Shown here: piece by piece, positions 27,694-39,400 of the stretch
Position numbering within the stretch: position 1 is the stretch's first letter
Layout: each line of letters opens with the position of its first letter
Source of the DNA: Hypomesus transpacificus
Taxonomy: Eukaryota; Chordata; Actinopteri; Osmeriformes; Osmeridae
Length of the DNA: 64,000 nt
Direction of reading: 5' to 3'
Assembly (NCBI RefSeq): GCF_021917145.1
Contig: NC_061077.1
Location: 12,276,121 to 12,340,120 of the forward strand
Made by a program: the position numbers and the translations under genes
The notes under the pieces: model-generated
The model's database searches: none
Told to the model about the DNA's origin: nothing
Seen by the model: only the letters and a program-made list of their open reading frames with translations

Positions 27694-27876
27694 TTACATT
27701 TACATCTAGTAGACGCTCTTATCCAGAGCGACTTACAGTAAGTACAGGGACATTCCCCCGAAGCAAGTAGGGTGAAGTGCCTTTCCCAAGGATACAACGT
27801 CATTTTGCACGGCCGGGAATCGAACTAGCAACCTTCAGTTTACTAGCCCGATTTCCTAACCGCTCAGCCACCTGAC
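27694..27876 (-). mobile_element. tRNA-derived SINE
   Basis: On the minus strand it starts with a tRNA-like head: an A-box-like tggctgagcg and a B-box-like ggttcgattccc, slightly mutated in this copy. It ends in the tail that reads 'tagacgctcttatccagagc' on the plus strand. The same element occurs at 51373-51556 (same orientation) and 32056-32224 (opposite orientation). Confidence 0.8.
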
Positions 27877-28152
27877 TGTTATCAACAGTTTCGCATAGGA
27901 AATGCTTTGGTAGCCAAATAGCCCATCTCAACAAAGGGTGACATATTTTGCTCACATCATAACAGCACTACATGACCCTTCTTTGCTCATTTGAGTCATT
28001 TTGCATTCTAGGTGAATACAGCCTCTGATTAATTACCGATACACCAATGTATACTTGATTGACCTGGAAATCCTTACAAATCCATGTGGAATAGATAATG
28101 TTCATTGATCATTATTTAATGTAAATACAGTATGCCCACAGCTTTAATAAAG

Positions 28153-28158
28153 TTTATT
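28153..28158 (-). terminator. Candidate idh3g polyadenylation signal
   Basis: On the minus strand this reads AATAAA, about 920 bp beyond the idh3g stop codon. It is the only perfect hexamer I noticed between the stop and this point. Use is inferred, not shown. Confidence 0.4.
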
Positions 28159-28325
28159 ATATTTTCCAAGAAAAATTTAATAATAGGTATGGACCAAAGA
28201 CAAGATGATCTGGGTGTATCACAGTTTATACACACGCAGCACATTTGAGTTAACATTATGACTATGACAAAGAGGTACACTAGATAACTGTTGTCAGTGC
28301 CTGGCGTTAACTTAAAATTAAAAAT

Positions 28326-28947
28326 AACCGTTTCGATGTTACGCCACGTGATCTGAAGAGGATGAGCAGATGTAACAGTAAATGAAGTACAACAAAACTT
28401 AAGGTAAGGTAAAAGTAGGCCTTGAATCGCAAGTGAATCACAGGTAAACAAAATATAATAATAGTCATAAAATGATAAGACTGTTTATAAGGTTATCCTG
28501 GTTAGCAGCAAGATGCTGTTAGCAGCAAGCTGATAAGAATAGCGGATAGGGAACATGGAATGAGTAAGCAGTGTACAGGTCAGAACCTATGCAATAATAC
28601 CAAGATTGTATCTGAACAAAACACCTCCCAGCTAAAAGGGATCCTTGTAATGTGCGTCCATCATGTGTTACCTAAACGGTTACCACAAAATGGGCCCTTG
28701 TTTCTTAATCACTGAAGTTTGTCAGAACAGATTTTATAGCATGACCCCAGAATGTGGGCATTCTCAGGAGACAAGAGGCTCCATGTCTGGGCCTAACCGT
28801 TTGAGAATAACCCAAGAGATAATTCACTTAAAGGCAAACGTTAAATTCTTTTTAAATCATGAATGGACAGACATCGAGAGCAACATGTGACGACTATTAC
28901 ACTGTGAAGTGACTTTTGTGACATGAACCGTTTCGATGTTAACGCCA
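28326..28947. repeat. Direct repeats of ~20 bp exactly 600 bp apart
   Basis: 'aaccgtttcgatgtta' followed by cgcca (left, 28326-28346) or acgcca (right, 28926-28947) brackets about 580 bp. This could be a target duplication around an inserted element or a chance remnant. No poly-A tail or inverted termini are evident. It lies downstream of the idh3g stop, in the probable 3' UTR. Confidence 0.6.
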
Positions 28948-29078
28948 ATAAAGGGAGGGACTGTCACGTTACAGATACAGACATGCAGACCTGTTCTCCG
29001 GGCACACACAGTTGTTCCAAACACATACAAGGTTTGCCGTGTCCTCAGACACAGCATTGTGTAGCTGTGTGTGTTGGT

Positions 29079-30781
29079 TTAGAACTCTGTGGTGAGAGGT
29101 CCCTTGCTCTGGATGTTCCTCATGATGGACTGCACCACCTCAGAAGTGGTGCCCTGCCCCCCGATGTCCACCGTGTGCAACTGCAGGGACAGACAATAAT
29201 AAGCATCACCACACCGACTGCACTATCGAGTTAGAACGGCAACATCACATGTCCTGTCAAAACCCAACTGAAAACAGAGAGATCCAAGAGAGAACATATG
29301 TCATATGCAGTGACATCAGATATGTGTTTATTTTCAACCACATAAGTAGAGAACTCTCTGGAAGCTGTCAAATGAGTCCACCAATAATGCCTGTCTTAGT
29401 GGCTGTGTCTGTTCTTGAGCTCTGCAGATAAAAACCACATTCTGCATTTTACGACTTAAATACAGTGTCCTGAGTGTCAGTGAGGGAATGGACGGTGGCA
29501 AGTTAGCAGAGGAGGTCATGAGCTAGTTACCCTGGTTACATTCATGGTGGACAGCACCGCGTTCCGGATCATAGTCGCGTAGTCATACAGCCTGGAGAAA
29601 CACAAAAGGAATACGAAGTCAGGGGCCTCAACTGACCTACTTCAGTGAGCTGTCTTGCCGACTGATAAAAACAGCGATTAATGAGTTCAAAATGTGAGCT
29701 AATTAACACGGCTTAAATTAGTCGTCGTACAAAGAACAAAAAACGAAAGCGAAAGAATGCCGTCAATCTGAGTTATTGCGCAGTGAAGAGGTGTGATAAA
29801 ATAAGAGCTCACTTCAGGTGATCGAGCATCATGCAGCTAGCCAGCAGCATGGCCGTGGGGTTGGCAATGTTCCTGTTGGCAATACTCTTCCCAGTGTTCC
29901 TTGTGGCCTAACAGCGAGAGAAAAGATAAACAGACCCGACAGAGAGAGAGATCAACAGAGAAGAGCACGTTTCACTAAAGTACCTCCGGCTACATCAGTA
30001 CATCTTATGTGTTGTGAGAAAGTCTTTTGCGTCTCAAAGCATTTCTTCTCCCTTTAAAGTGGAATTTGACACCCTGTTGTGAAACATCCATCTGACTCAC
30101 TGTTTCGAAGACGGCGTAGTCTCGGCCGTAGTTGGCCCCGGGCACCAGCCCTGGCCCTCCCACCAGGCCGGCACACACATTGCTGACCACGTTCCCATAC
30201 AGGTTGGGCATCACCATCACATCAAACTGCTCCGGCTTGGACACCAGCTAGACCATAGCGAGAGGAAACAGTGAATGAAGCAGAATGGCACAGGAGCCAT
30301 TATGGGGCCAACATTCCACTCTTGCTTGGAGGGGGTAGGGCAAACCTGCATGGTGGTGTTGTCGACTATCATGCTGTCGAAGGTGATGTCTGGATAACCT
30401 GATGCCACCTCCCTGCAGCACTGCAGGAACAAGCCGTCGCCCAGCTTCCTGTCAGTGAGGAGAACGGGGAGCGTTCAGGAGCACAAACGTCTTTAACACC
30501 TCTGCTATTGCTGAGGCGCAGCAAGAGACAGCTCCCGAAGGAGCACAGTCTGGCTGTCTGCTTGGCTGGCTGGCTGCTTGGCTGGCTGGCTGCCTGGCTG
30601 GCTGACTCACATGATGTTGGCCTTGTGGACGGCAGTGACCCTGCGCCGCCCTTTCTCCCTGGCCAGTTTGAAGGCGTACTCTGCGATCCTCAGGGAGTTA
30701 TTCCTTGTGATGATCTTGAGACATTCCACCACTCCGGACACACTCTGCAGGAGGCGCACACAAACGAGAGAGAGAGACAGA

Positions 30782-30853
<72 letters not shown>

Positions 30854-33016
30854 AGAAGGTTAGCACAGATGAAAGACTCAAAACCAAGAGAACGAGGTGC
30901 AGCCTGGACGACTGGAGATGAACTAGGAGTAGGTGGTGCCTAACCTCGTGCTCCAGACTGCTGTACTCCCCCTCTGTGTTCTCCCTGATGATCATGATGT
31001 CGATGTTCTTGTGGCGAGTCTGGACTCCAGGCAGGGACTGACAGTGCATCACGTTAGCATACAGGTCCAGGCTGGTGCTGTCGGAGCACACGCAAGCAGG
31101 GAGACAGTGTTCAGACCGTACCCTGTATAAGTGGGTGAAGAGGCATGTCTACAGTCTCAGGAAATGTAACTCATAACTCACCGTAGGAGATTGTTCCTTG
31201 ATTTGTGAGCGGGCGGCATGGTGTGGTTGGTCTCAATATTACCTAAAGAGATCATTATAAATACATGGCAGAGAACCAAAAACAATAAATAACTCATCAA
31301 CTCCCTTGCTTGGAGGCTGCACTGTCAGAGGCATCTGTTCGCTAACCTTTGAGAGCGACACCATTGCGTCGGATGGCGGTGATGGCGTTGTCGATGTCTT
31401 CCTCTGTGGTTAATGAGGAGTTGACGTTGACCACCTCAAAGTCCACTGGCACGCAACTGAACCTGTAGCCGCCACAGAACAAGCACACTTAACGCTTAAG
31501 CCTGAACATGGAAGCACTCAACGCAGCAACCTACACAAGACACATTAGAAACCTTTACAAACTTGATAACAGGCTTGTATGACTCTTAAGAGGCTTTGTA
31601 AACACAGTAAGGACTGGCTGACCTAAAGAGCTCCCGGACGTGGTTGAGCAGCTCTGGTCCAATGCCGTCTCCTGGGATCAGCGTCACTGTGTGTCTCCCA
31701 CCATACTTAGCCGGTGGAGGCTGAAGCATAGACATAAGACTTCAATATCAATACAATATATGTATTTTTGGAGCATTTTTTTAAAGGGCTGAATGTATTG
31801 TAATCAGGCTACTTACAATATTCTCTCTCTGCTTGTTGAAGATAGACACCAAGGAAAGTCAGAACAATATGGTCAGTCAGAAGGATGGCATGAACAGAAA
31901 GTCCAAAAAAACATTAACAGAAGCTGGTAAAATCTCTCTTCCAAAAAGAGGACAGATGTGTTTTACCCCAGTTAAATATGTTGGCCCATGTTAAAAGGTG
32001 AACATTTGTTTTACAGAAAAAGTTGGATAATAGAAGAAAGAACACAAACTAAGTTGGGCTATTACTCAGAAGGTTGGCAGTTCAATTCCAGGACATGCCA
32101 ACGTGACCTGTCCTTGGGCAAGGCACTTCACCCTACTTGCCTTGGGGGGAATATCCCTGTACTTACTGTAAGTCCCTCTGGATAAGAGGGTCTGCTAAAT
32201 GACTAAATGTAATGTAAATGTAAAGTATCCATGTCTACCCGACATTACAGAAGAGGTTGAGGTTTTGGAGAGTGGAGTGTCACAAGTGTTTTTCTAACAA
32301 GTAACCTAACAGGTTGATAGTAGAGCTTGGGTGAGACATTTGCCAGTGTTATTACTATTCATTTATGAAACAGTATTGATAGCTTAAATTTGGGAAACGT
32401 ATGCAACCCTAGAGCACACTGTCCAAATCCCCCTGGGTTGCTTGGTGTTTGTGCTTTTCTGCTTCAACACAGTCACTCACATAGCTTGATGACTTCTCCC
32501 TGTGACTGGTCAGTGTCGCTCCATAAATCTGAAAACGTTGAAAAAGGATAACGATTTTTTCGGTGCTGTTAAGCGTCTATAAATTAGCTACAACTAGATT
32601 ACCATCGTTGATAGTGTTTGGCTTGATGCTATTAACTGTGGACTGTAGCAAAGCAACACTAAAGAGAGCTGTTCCGTATCTACACAACTAGCTAGCGTTG
32701 CTTACAAAAGCAAAGCAAAGTAGCAATGTAATACCTCCTGTACACTACAGTTAGCAAACTACCTACACGCTGTGGTTCAACCTTTAAAACAGCTAAGCTG
32801 TCAGGCTAGGCCAGCTAGTGCTAGCTAGTAGAGTAAAATGACCTTGTCTTTGATTTTTCAAAATCTGCATTATGTTTGTAAGACTCTACTGTCACTACAA
32901 TGTTGACAATCATGATAGTCTATAAGCCGTCTTACTTTCGCTGAATTCGCCAATTGTCTGCCCCAGATTGGTTTTAGGAGTTTGGACATCGATAGTACTG
33001 CACTGGAAGCTGCCAT
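29079..33016 (-). CDS. idh3g: Isocitrate dehydrogenase [NAD] subunit gamma, mitochondrial, 13 coding exons
   Basis: Regulatory gamma subunit of the mitochondrial NAD-dependent isocitrate dehydrogenase heteromer (isocitrate to 2-oxoglutarate, TCA cycle). Coding exons, 5' to 3': 33016-32936, 32528-32481, 31828-31817, 31720-31623, 31462-31347, 31242-31182, 31077-30945, 30744-30611, 30448-30346, 30247-30101, 29907-29813, 29591-29531, 29180-29079. All junctions are GT-AG and phases match, giving 396 aa, close to the family's roughly 390. The first 27 residues ([20 protein letters not shown]...) are basic and Ser/Leu-rich, as in a mitochondrial presequence. Seen: IPGDGIGPE at 62-70, [13 protein letters not shown], and the dehydrogenase signature NLYGNVVSN at 277-285. 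MFDVM-type contexts and VDNTTMQ match gamma rather than alpha or beta. The start chosen has a good context (ccaagATGg); the frame stays open upstream, but that stretch is unlike a presequence. The gene is head to head with fam3a. Confidence 0.95.
30765..30852. repeat. (GA)n microsatellite in idh3g intron
   Basis: This near-pure GA array (CT on the coding strand) ends about 20 bp before the acceptor of the exon at 30744-30611, so the idh3g polypyrimidine tract is continuous with the microsatellite. Confidence 0.93.
31817..31828 (-). other. idh3g: 12-nt microexon of idh3g
   Basis: AGAGAGAATATT encodes RENI between an acceptor (cttcaacaagcag) and a perfect donor (GTAAGT). Exon 2 ends at a codon boundary and the next exon begins at one, so the 12-nt exon keeps the frame and leads into [10 protein letters not shown]. 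Skipping it would also keep the frame. AG repeats make the exact acceptor slightly ambiguous, but only this cut is in frame. Confidence 0.72.
32056..32224 (+). mobile_element. tRNA-derived SINE, 5'-truncated, in idh3g intron 3'-ward of exon 2
   Basis: It has 'ggcagttcaattcc' (a degenerate B box), then the shared core 'cttgggcaaggcacttcacc', then the tail 'gtctgctaaatgactaaatg'. It is in the opposite orientation to the copies at 27694 and 51373, and lies between idh3g coding exons 2 and 3. Confidence 0.78.
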
Positions 33017-33563
33017 CTTGGTTGAGATCAGCCAGGAATCAGGATGTGCAGAGTGCACGCGTGCCTTGGTGATGCTCGTGACAGCGGACAGGTTCATTAA
33101 TTCTACAGAAAATGTTGTGCCTTTTGACTGAAATACGTTAAAATGACAAATAATCACTGCTTATGTGTTTGTGAATAATTTGGATTTCCCTAATTATTTA
33201 CATATACGATATGAGGCTAAAATCTGTGATTATTTGTCATAATTTGAGATCTTGCCCTGAAAAAGAAAGGCTCCGGGCCTGACTGAGCAGCATGTGACCA
33301 GGTCTTGATGGTGTTGAGTGGCTCCTGGGCATATGTACCATGCCCCCACAGTGCCATGAAAACATTGGAGAACACTGACAGCAAATGATGTGCCACAACA
33401 TCTCCAGCAAGTTAGTTGGGCACTTCTCACCATCTGATTCACACCTGAAAAAACTTGAATTTGATGTTGACAAAGTTAATACTAGCCTACATCTACGCTC
33501 TCACATTCTAAGCACTGGGTGCTCTGGGGGGCCCTATGATTAGCTCACGCTATTTATAAGGAC

Positions 33564-34224
33564 CAGGGGCGAATCTAGGTTTCCACTTTTGGGGGGGCTA
33601 AGCCCCTAGATTAAAACTATTATTATTCCCTGTGCAGTGGCGGTTCTAGACAAATTTTGCTGGGGGGGCCAGGGGGGGGGGGGGCAGTGTTTAATCAGGG
33701 GGGCACATTAAAAACAAACAAATGATATTTAAACATTAAATACTTAAATTTTGCTTTACATTAAAATCATACAAACGACTCTTGCTCTCCCTCTTCCAGC
33801 TCTTCAGCTCTCTCAATACCTTGATATGTTTCTTTAACTTTTGTATTTACTGGGGCAAAAAAGGCTGCAATGTCCCTTCCTCATTCACGATGACTACTAG
33901 AAGAAGAAAAACGCTTTTAATTTCAACTTTTTTTTGTAACTTATTTTTCTTTACAGTCAGCTCAGGGGGGCCACAGGGGGGGCCAGGGAAGTTTTTACAG
34001 GGGCCCTGGCCCCTGTAGGCCCCCGTGTAGAGCCGCCCCTGTCCCTGTGACCCAGCAAAACTAGGGGGGTCTTCCCCCAGAAGATTTTTCTGAAAATATC
34101 ATTTTAAATAGATTCCTGTAGTGGGTTTTAGGAAGAGAAATTAACAAATGTAAATGTAAAATATGAAAAAAAAATTGGGGGGCTAATGAAGCTATGAAAC
34201 AAAATAAGGCTAGATACGCCCATG
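33564..34224. mobile_element. Non-autonomous hAT element (outer), host of a nested one
   Basis: The termini are caggggcgaatctag and ctagatacgcccatg, imperfect inverted repeats. They are flanked by ataaggac (33556-33563) and ataaggat (34225-34232), an 8-bp duplication with one mismatch. The element at 33635-34041 sits inside it. Without the insert it is about 250 bp with no coding capacity. Confidence 0.78.
33635..34041. mobile_element. Non-autonomous hAT element (nested)
   Basis: The termini are cagtggcggttctaga and tagagccgcccctg, inverted with a few mismatches. They are flanked by the perfect 8-bp duplication tccctgtg (33627-33634 and 34042-34049). Length is 407 bp with no transposase. G-rich flanks surround an AT-rich core. 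Confidence 0.88.
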
Positions 34225-34285
34225 ATAAGGATCCAGGGGGGCAGTACAGTGGTCAGATTGAGCTGTGCACACTAAAGGCCCTGGA

Positions 34286-34509
34286 CAGGGCCGGCGCGAG
34301 TACCTTCGCCGCCGTAGGCAAGATGTTGCACCAACACCCCCCCCCCCCCCCAACCCGGAGCGCAAATCAGAGAGACGCCACCCCACCCCGCCTAGGCGCC
34401 CTCTGCTGGTGGTGCGGGACGGTAATTGACGCACTTTGGTATTTGGCGCCCCCCTCTTCATGGCGCCCTAGGCGGCTGCCTAGTTCGCCTGTAGCAAACG
34501 CCGGCCCTG
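34286..34509. mobile_element. Non-autonomous hAT element, 224 bp
   Basis: The termini cagggccggcg and cgccggccctg are perfectly inverted, flanked by the perfect 8-bp duplication gccctgga (34278-34285 and 34510-34517). It is GC-rich, and the (C)n run at about 34337-34351 is internal. Confidence 0.9.
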
Positions 34510-34517
34510 GCCCTGGA

Positions 34518-36183
34518 ATTCAAGTTCCTTCGGAAGTCTGTCGTAGTAGTAGAAGTAGTATAGAGACTGAGTTACATGGGGACTACACAGGGTTATAGAC
34601 CAGAGTCAATAAGGTTTAGACTGAGTTGTGGAGACTAGGTTTGGTTGTAGAAATAGGGCTGGGTCAATTCTACAACACTGTCTTTAACTGTCGAAGATAT
34701 TTGCATAAGACTGCAGAGACTCAGCTCTCTAAAATACACAATTGCAAAATTAGGCTTACACGCGATTGGATAGAGCGCGGCGACAGGTGTTGTTTATTCA
34801 CCACTGCTAGCCCAGGCACAGGCCTACCCAATTTGATATAAGGCCTACCCAAAAACTAAAATATGTCCGAAAGATTATGCACCAAGTGCACATCGCAAAG
34901 TTAATAAGTAAAAAAACCCTGAAAGGATGCCTATCCATATTTTTCTAGGCCTACCCAAAAAGATTATTATACCTACGCCCCTGTGCTAGCCCAGAGACAT
35001 AAGCCCAGTTTCCCAGGCATGGATTAGCCTTGTCCTAAAGTAAGATAAAATGTCAATGAAGATCTCAATTGAAAACGTTTTTAGGCAAGGACAAGGCTTA
35101 AAGTCTGGGAAAGTCCCCCTAAAATGTTCTTCAGCCCCCCTAAAATGTTCTTCATCCTAAAACCAAATAATTAGCCTTTTTCTTTTTTTACAGAGCAAAA
35201 TCACACTCTTTCTGATTGAACAAATCTATGAACTGTCTAAAACAATGGATATCCGCGGCCCCAAATGGGCCCCAAATTGTTTTGCACCAAGCTACAAGCG
35301 CAAACATGCCACTCCCCTTGGGACTAAGCCCGCCCTTTCTTTGAATCCTAGAAACGCCCCTGGAGTGCATCAACTTCAAGAGCTAATCCATGCACGACAG
35401 TCGCCTTCCTAACAGTTTTTATTTACATATAGGGATATATGTAATTTTTTTACATTCAAAATTACTTTTCTTTTAGTGAAGCTAATGTAGCCTATACCGT
35501 ACATACAATGAGTAAGGTTGCCTGCGAGGGTTAATATTGGCATCTGTCGTTTGCATTGCATCTGCATCTTTATTGTAAGATAATTATGGTTAACAGGTAG
35601 CCAATAACAATTTCGCAGTTGTTGGGTGATATATCCCTATCTCAAATAGTCTAATACCGTTCAGTTGGTCCACAAAAGCTATTTCACAGGTTTATTTGAT
35701 TATTAATTGGTTAAGACTGTACATTGTCTTATTGATGCTTGTGATTGCGTGGGACTGGCATTATTTTACAAACTCTTGCCAGTGGAGAGAGGAGATTATT
35801 TAACGTTATTGATATAGCGTGCCTCTGCTCTGTTGTTGATGATAAAATGTAAAGGCTTATGATGTGACGTAATCACAGCCTCTACATGCATAATAAATGT
35901 ATGCCTACTGCGCAGACTCTATACACACGTCATTATAAATGGGCTGCTCAGCCTAGAAACTAGTCCGGAAGACAGCAAAGAACAGTGATAGAATAAACAT
36001 TTGTCATGTGTAATCAAACGAAGTTGTGTGATTCGCCTAGATGATCGACTAGGTACCCAAATAGATAATATAAACTTCCAATAGTTATAGGAGTTTGGGC
36101 TTCATTGGTATCGCAAATGAACGCGAGTAAAGTAGCCTACCGATGAGGTTGTAAAGCAACAGTACATATTCTGGCGTGAGCTG
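34518..36183. other. idh3g/fam3a intergenic gap, right part
   Basis: Besides the foldback at 35002-35113, the motif 'tgctagcccag' occurs near 34806 and 34992 and may bracket another short insertion. No coding sequence is seen. It leads into the fam3a noncoding exon. Confidence 0.5.
35002..35113. mobile_element. Foldback MITE-like element
   Basis: 'agcccagtttcccaggcatg' and 'taagccttgtccta'-type arms pair with 'ttaggcaaggacaaggctta ... agtctgggaaa', giving a hairpin of about 112 bp with an AT-rich middle. This resembles a widespread vertebrate foldback repeat. Family name not assigned. Confidence 0.65.
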
Positions 36184-36229
36184 CTTTATAAAGCGTGGAA
36201 ACGGAAGAATCTTTGCTTTAGGAAAGCAG
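36184..36229 (+). promoter_or_regulatory. fam3a: fam3a TATA-like motif and noncoding first exon donor
   Basis: 'tttataaa' at 36185-36192 precedes a strong donor 'gcag|gtaagc' at 36229/36230. The next acceptor, 'ctatcctttcag' ending at 36436, opens the exon that carries the ATG at 36480. The first exon is therefore probably noncoding and ends at 36229; its start is not defined. Confidence 0.45.
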
Positions 36230-36479
36230 GTAAGCAAATTAGCTAGATTACAAATTCACCGTGTTAAATTGAAGCATATGCATTGTACTCAGTGCCCGTT
36301 AGTCGATGATCATTTGGTGTCTCGGATTTTCACTTTTTTGCCATGACGAAAACATGGAGAGCCATCTTGCATGCCCCAATGTCTTGAGACTTGAGTTCGA
36401 TACATTTTACCATCGTGTTTGTCTCTATCCTTTCAGGATTCTTCTTGTTTGACCTCTCAGTTCTTCAAAGACGCTTAAA

Positions 36480-39400
36480 ATGAGATTGGCAGGTGGGTTT
36501 ACACACCAAATACATGAATGCTCTCGTGTGTGTGAGATTGTGTGCATGTGCAGAAGAGAGTAAGTTAGTTCTATATTGGTAACTTATTTGAATGTTTTCC
36601 CGTGTAACAGGGCCACTGCGAGCTGTCGCTGTACTTCTTTTGGTGGGACTCACTTGGGTTTTGGCCAGCTCCATTCTCGGAGGGGACAGTAGTACAGTGG
36701 TGCGACACCTCTTCACAGGTACCATAACACAGTCCCCTGACTGATATGTATTGGCAATGGCTGATTATGTATGGCATGTCAGATGACAAGATTGTTGGTC
36801 TTATTTTCTTTTCACAGGGACCAACGAGGAGCCAACCACTGGTAAGTGGAGGCGGTTGTTATTGACCAAGTCCCTCATTATGTACTATCTGTCTCCCTTA
36901 AATGCCGCAGCCACTATCTGAGACTCAGTATTAGATTCCTAGTTTTGGTGTTGGTCTGTGATAACGGAATTTAAATGTAATCATTTCCTCTTCTCTCAGA
37001 GTCTCGACCACGCAAGTACAAGTGTGGTTTGTCTGCCCCATGCCCCCCAAAACACCTGGCCTTCCGCCTGGTCTCCGGAGCTGCTAATGTCATCGGACCC
37101 AAAATATGCCTGGAGGACAAAATGTGAGAACCAAAATGAATATATCTCCATTCCTCCACCACTCCATTTTACTTTAATTTCTCATTTCCCTCTTTCTCTC
37201 TCTTCCACCGTAACCAGGCATTAAACCTGCCTGAGGAGCTGAATGCAAGTATTTTGCCTTGCTCTCCTTAACTCCATGGGTGTTTGTCACTTTCTCCTCC
37301 CCTCAGTGTGCCCGCGTGTCCATGTATCTTCAGTTTGAGCTGTCCAGTGTTTTACCCTCCAATCCCTAGGATACAATACTATTAATTGTTAACTGTTCTC
37401 TCAGTTCCCGTCTAACCTGTTCTGTTCCTCAGGCTTGTGAGCAGTGTCAAAAACAACGTTGGCCGAGGACTGAACGTCGCTTTAGTAAACGGTACACATG
37501 CTTTCCACCAGCCTTCATCTTATCTTTTGTGTTTTTTATTTGATATCTTAATGATCAGTGCTTTTGTATTGACTATTCCATTTACCTACAGGAGTAACTG
37601 GAGAGCTCTTGGACTCAAAATCCTTTGACATGTGGGCAGGAGGTGACTTTGATGTATATTATGCAGCTATAAAAAATGATATATATATATATATATACAC
37701 ACACACACGCATGGATAGACAGAACGAATACATAAAATAGAGTAAGTAAGCCTGTCTTATTTACCACTTGCAGATGTGAACGACCTGTTGAAGTATCTCC
37801 GACCACTGCATGAGGGAACGCTTGTGTTTGTGGCCTCCTTTGATGATGCAGCTACAAAGTACGACACCCCCCCCCCCTCCAGAACACCCCCACACACCGA
37901 AGCTGTTTTGACAGTGTTGCAAAACAAAAAAGCAGTTTCTCCCCACAGTGATACATCTTCATAAAACACAATTTTCTATTATACATTTTTCAATTACATT
38001 TTCTAAACAGTGTATTTACATTACATGTATTCATTTAGCAGACACTTTTATCCAAACTTCCAAGTGAGAGCTTGGAAGTGCATAAGCCAATGATCATAAA
38101 CAATGTGACAACAACCAAAACATTGCGGGTAGCCAAAGCATGAGCATACATTGTGATAAGCAAATAAGTGCCAATGGGAAGAAGCACGAGCATGTAGTTA
38201 AACAAATTACAAATTAAACAGCATGAATCTCAAAAGTGCAAGTGTACCTGTAGGAAAGCAAGCAACAATAATATAACTTCCGTTGAGTACAAGTAGTTAA
38301 ATCAGTTACAACTAACCAACAAGTCCCCCTATAAGTGTCATTGTTTATATATTTGTATTATTCTATCACACAATGAAGCACTTGGATACATCATACCACA
38401 CATTTAAAATACAATATCACTGTATGTCAGGGGTCGGCAAGTAACTTGGGCCACGGGCCAGTATTTTTCCTCGCCACTAGACGGCGGGCCAGAGTCTGGG
38501 TTACTGCCTATTTAGACGCTGCGATAGGTGCCCTTGCGATACGTGCACTCGCAACAACTAGGCCTATATGGAGAATGGGTAGGTCTACTACAAATAGCTA
38601 ACGATAATAAACCATGTGCATGAGCCCATTGGTGGTCTGTTAACGAACTGTATCAACATGGTCGTCACTGTCATCCCAACGTGGTGGGTCGTCATCGTTG
38701 GTGCACATAAATACTGTCATCAAGTGAGAATAGGATTACTAGGACCTAGTCAAGGTTTTAATGTGAGGTGAAATCGGAACTTCACATTAATGCGAGCAAA
38801 AATTTAATTTTTTACCTGGCTTTTTCAGTTCCTCCTGGGATCTTATCCCTTCCATTTTATTTTTTTCGCTTCAGCTTAATCTAGCTAACTCCCTCCACAA
38901 CAATAAATTATGGTTTGTGTTTGAGAAACATGCGCGACAACTGAACTGCACTTTTTAATGCACGGTCTGATCATGCGCTTAATTAGATTAAAACATAATG
39001 TAGCCTATTAGCTTACTTTTCAGTCACACAGTAACTTAACAAACTTAAGGCATATCCTGTTATTCGGTGTGTGAAAAAAACAAAGAGAAAGCAGGCGATC
39101 TTCTGGCCCAATTTATAAGCGGGCAAAGCGGCCCACCGTGAATTCTCCCTATTCTCCCGATGGCCATTCCGGGCCTGAAACTATAAATTAATAAGCAATG
39201 TCGTGGGGGGTGCTTTCGGGGTGCTTTGGTCTTTCTTGGGGGTGCTGAAGCACCTGCTAGCCCCTTCCTAGCGCTGCCATAGAGAGCGCTGCCCATGATT
39301 ACTAACCATAACTGTGCTTTCACCTCAGGCGATCTGTCAGCCGTGAGGTGTAGCGATCATATGGTAGCGATGACATGGCGAAAAAATACTTCAGAAAAGT

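Noticed and set aside
27694..27876. A functional tRNA gene on the minus strand
   Set aside because: The A/B-box-like motifs are degenerate, no cloverleaf closes, and the same unit recurs with a shared SINE tail at two other places.
33070..33157. Longer N-terminus for idh3g using an upstream in-frame ATG
   Set aside because: The extra residues lack presequence character, while the ATG at 33016 has a good context and gives a typical mitochondrial presequence.
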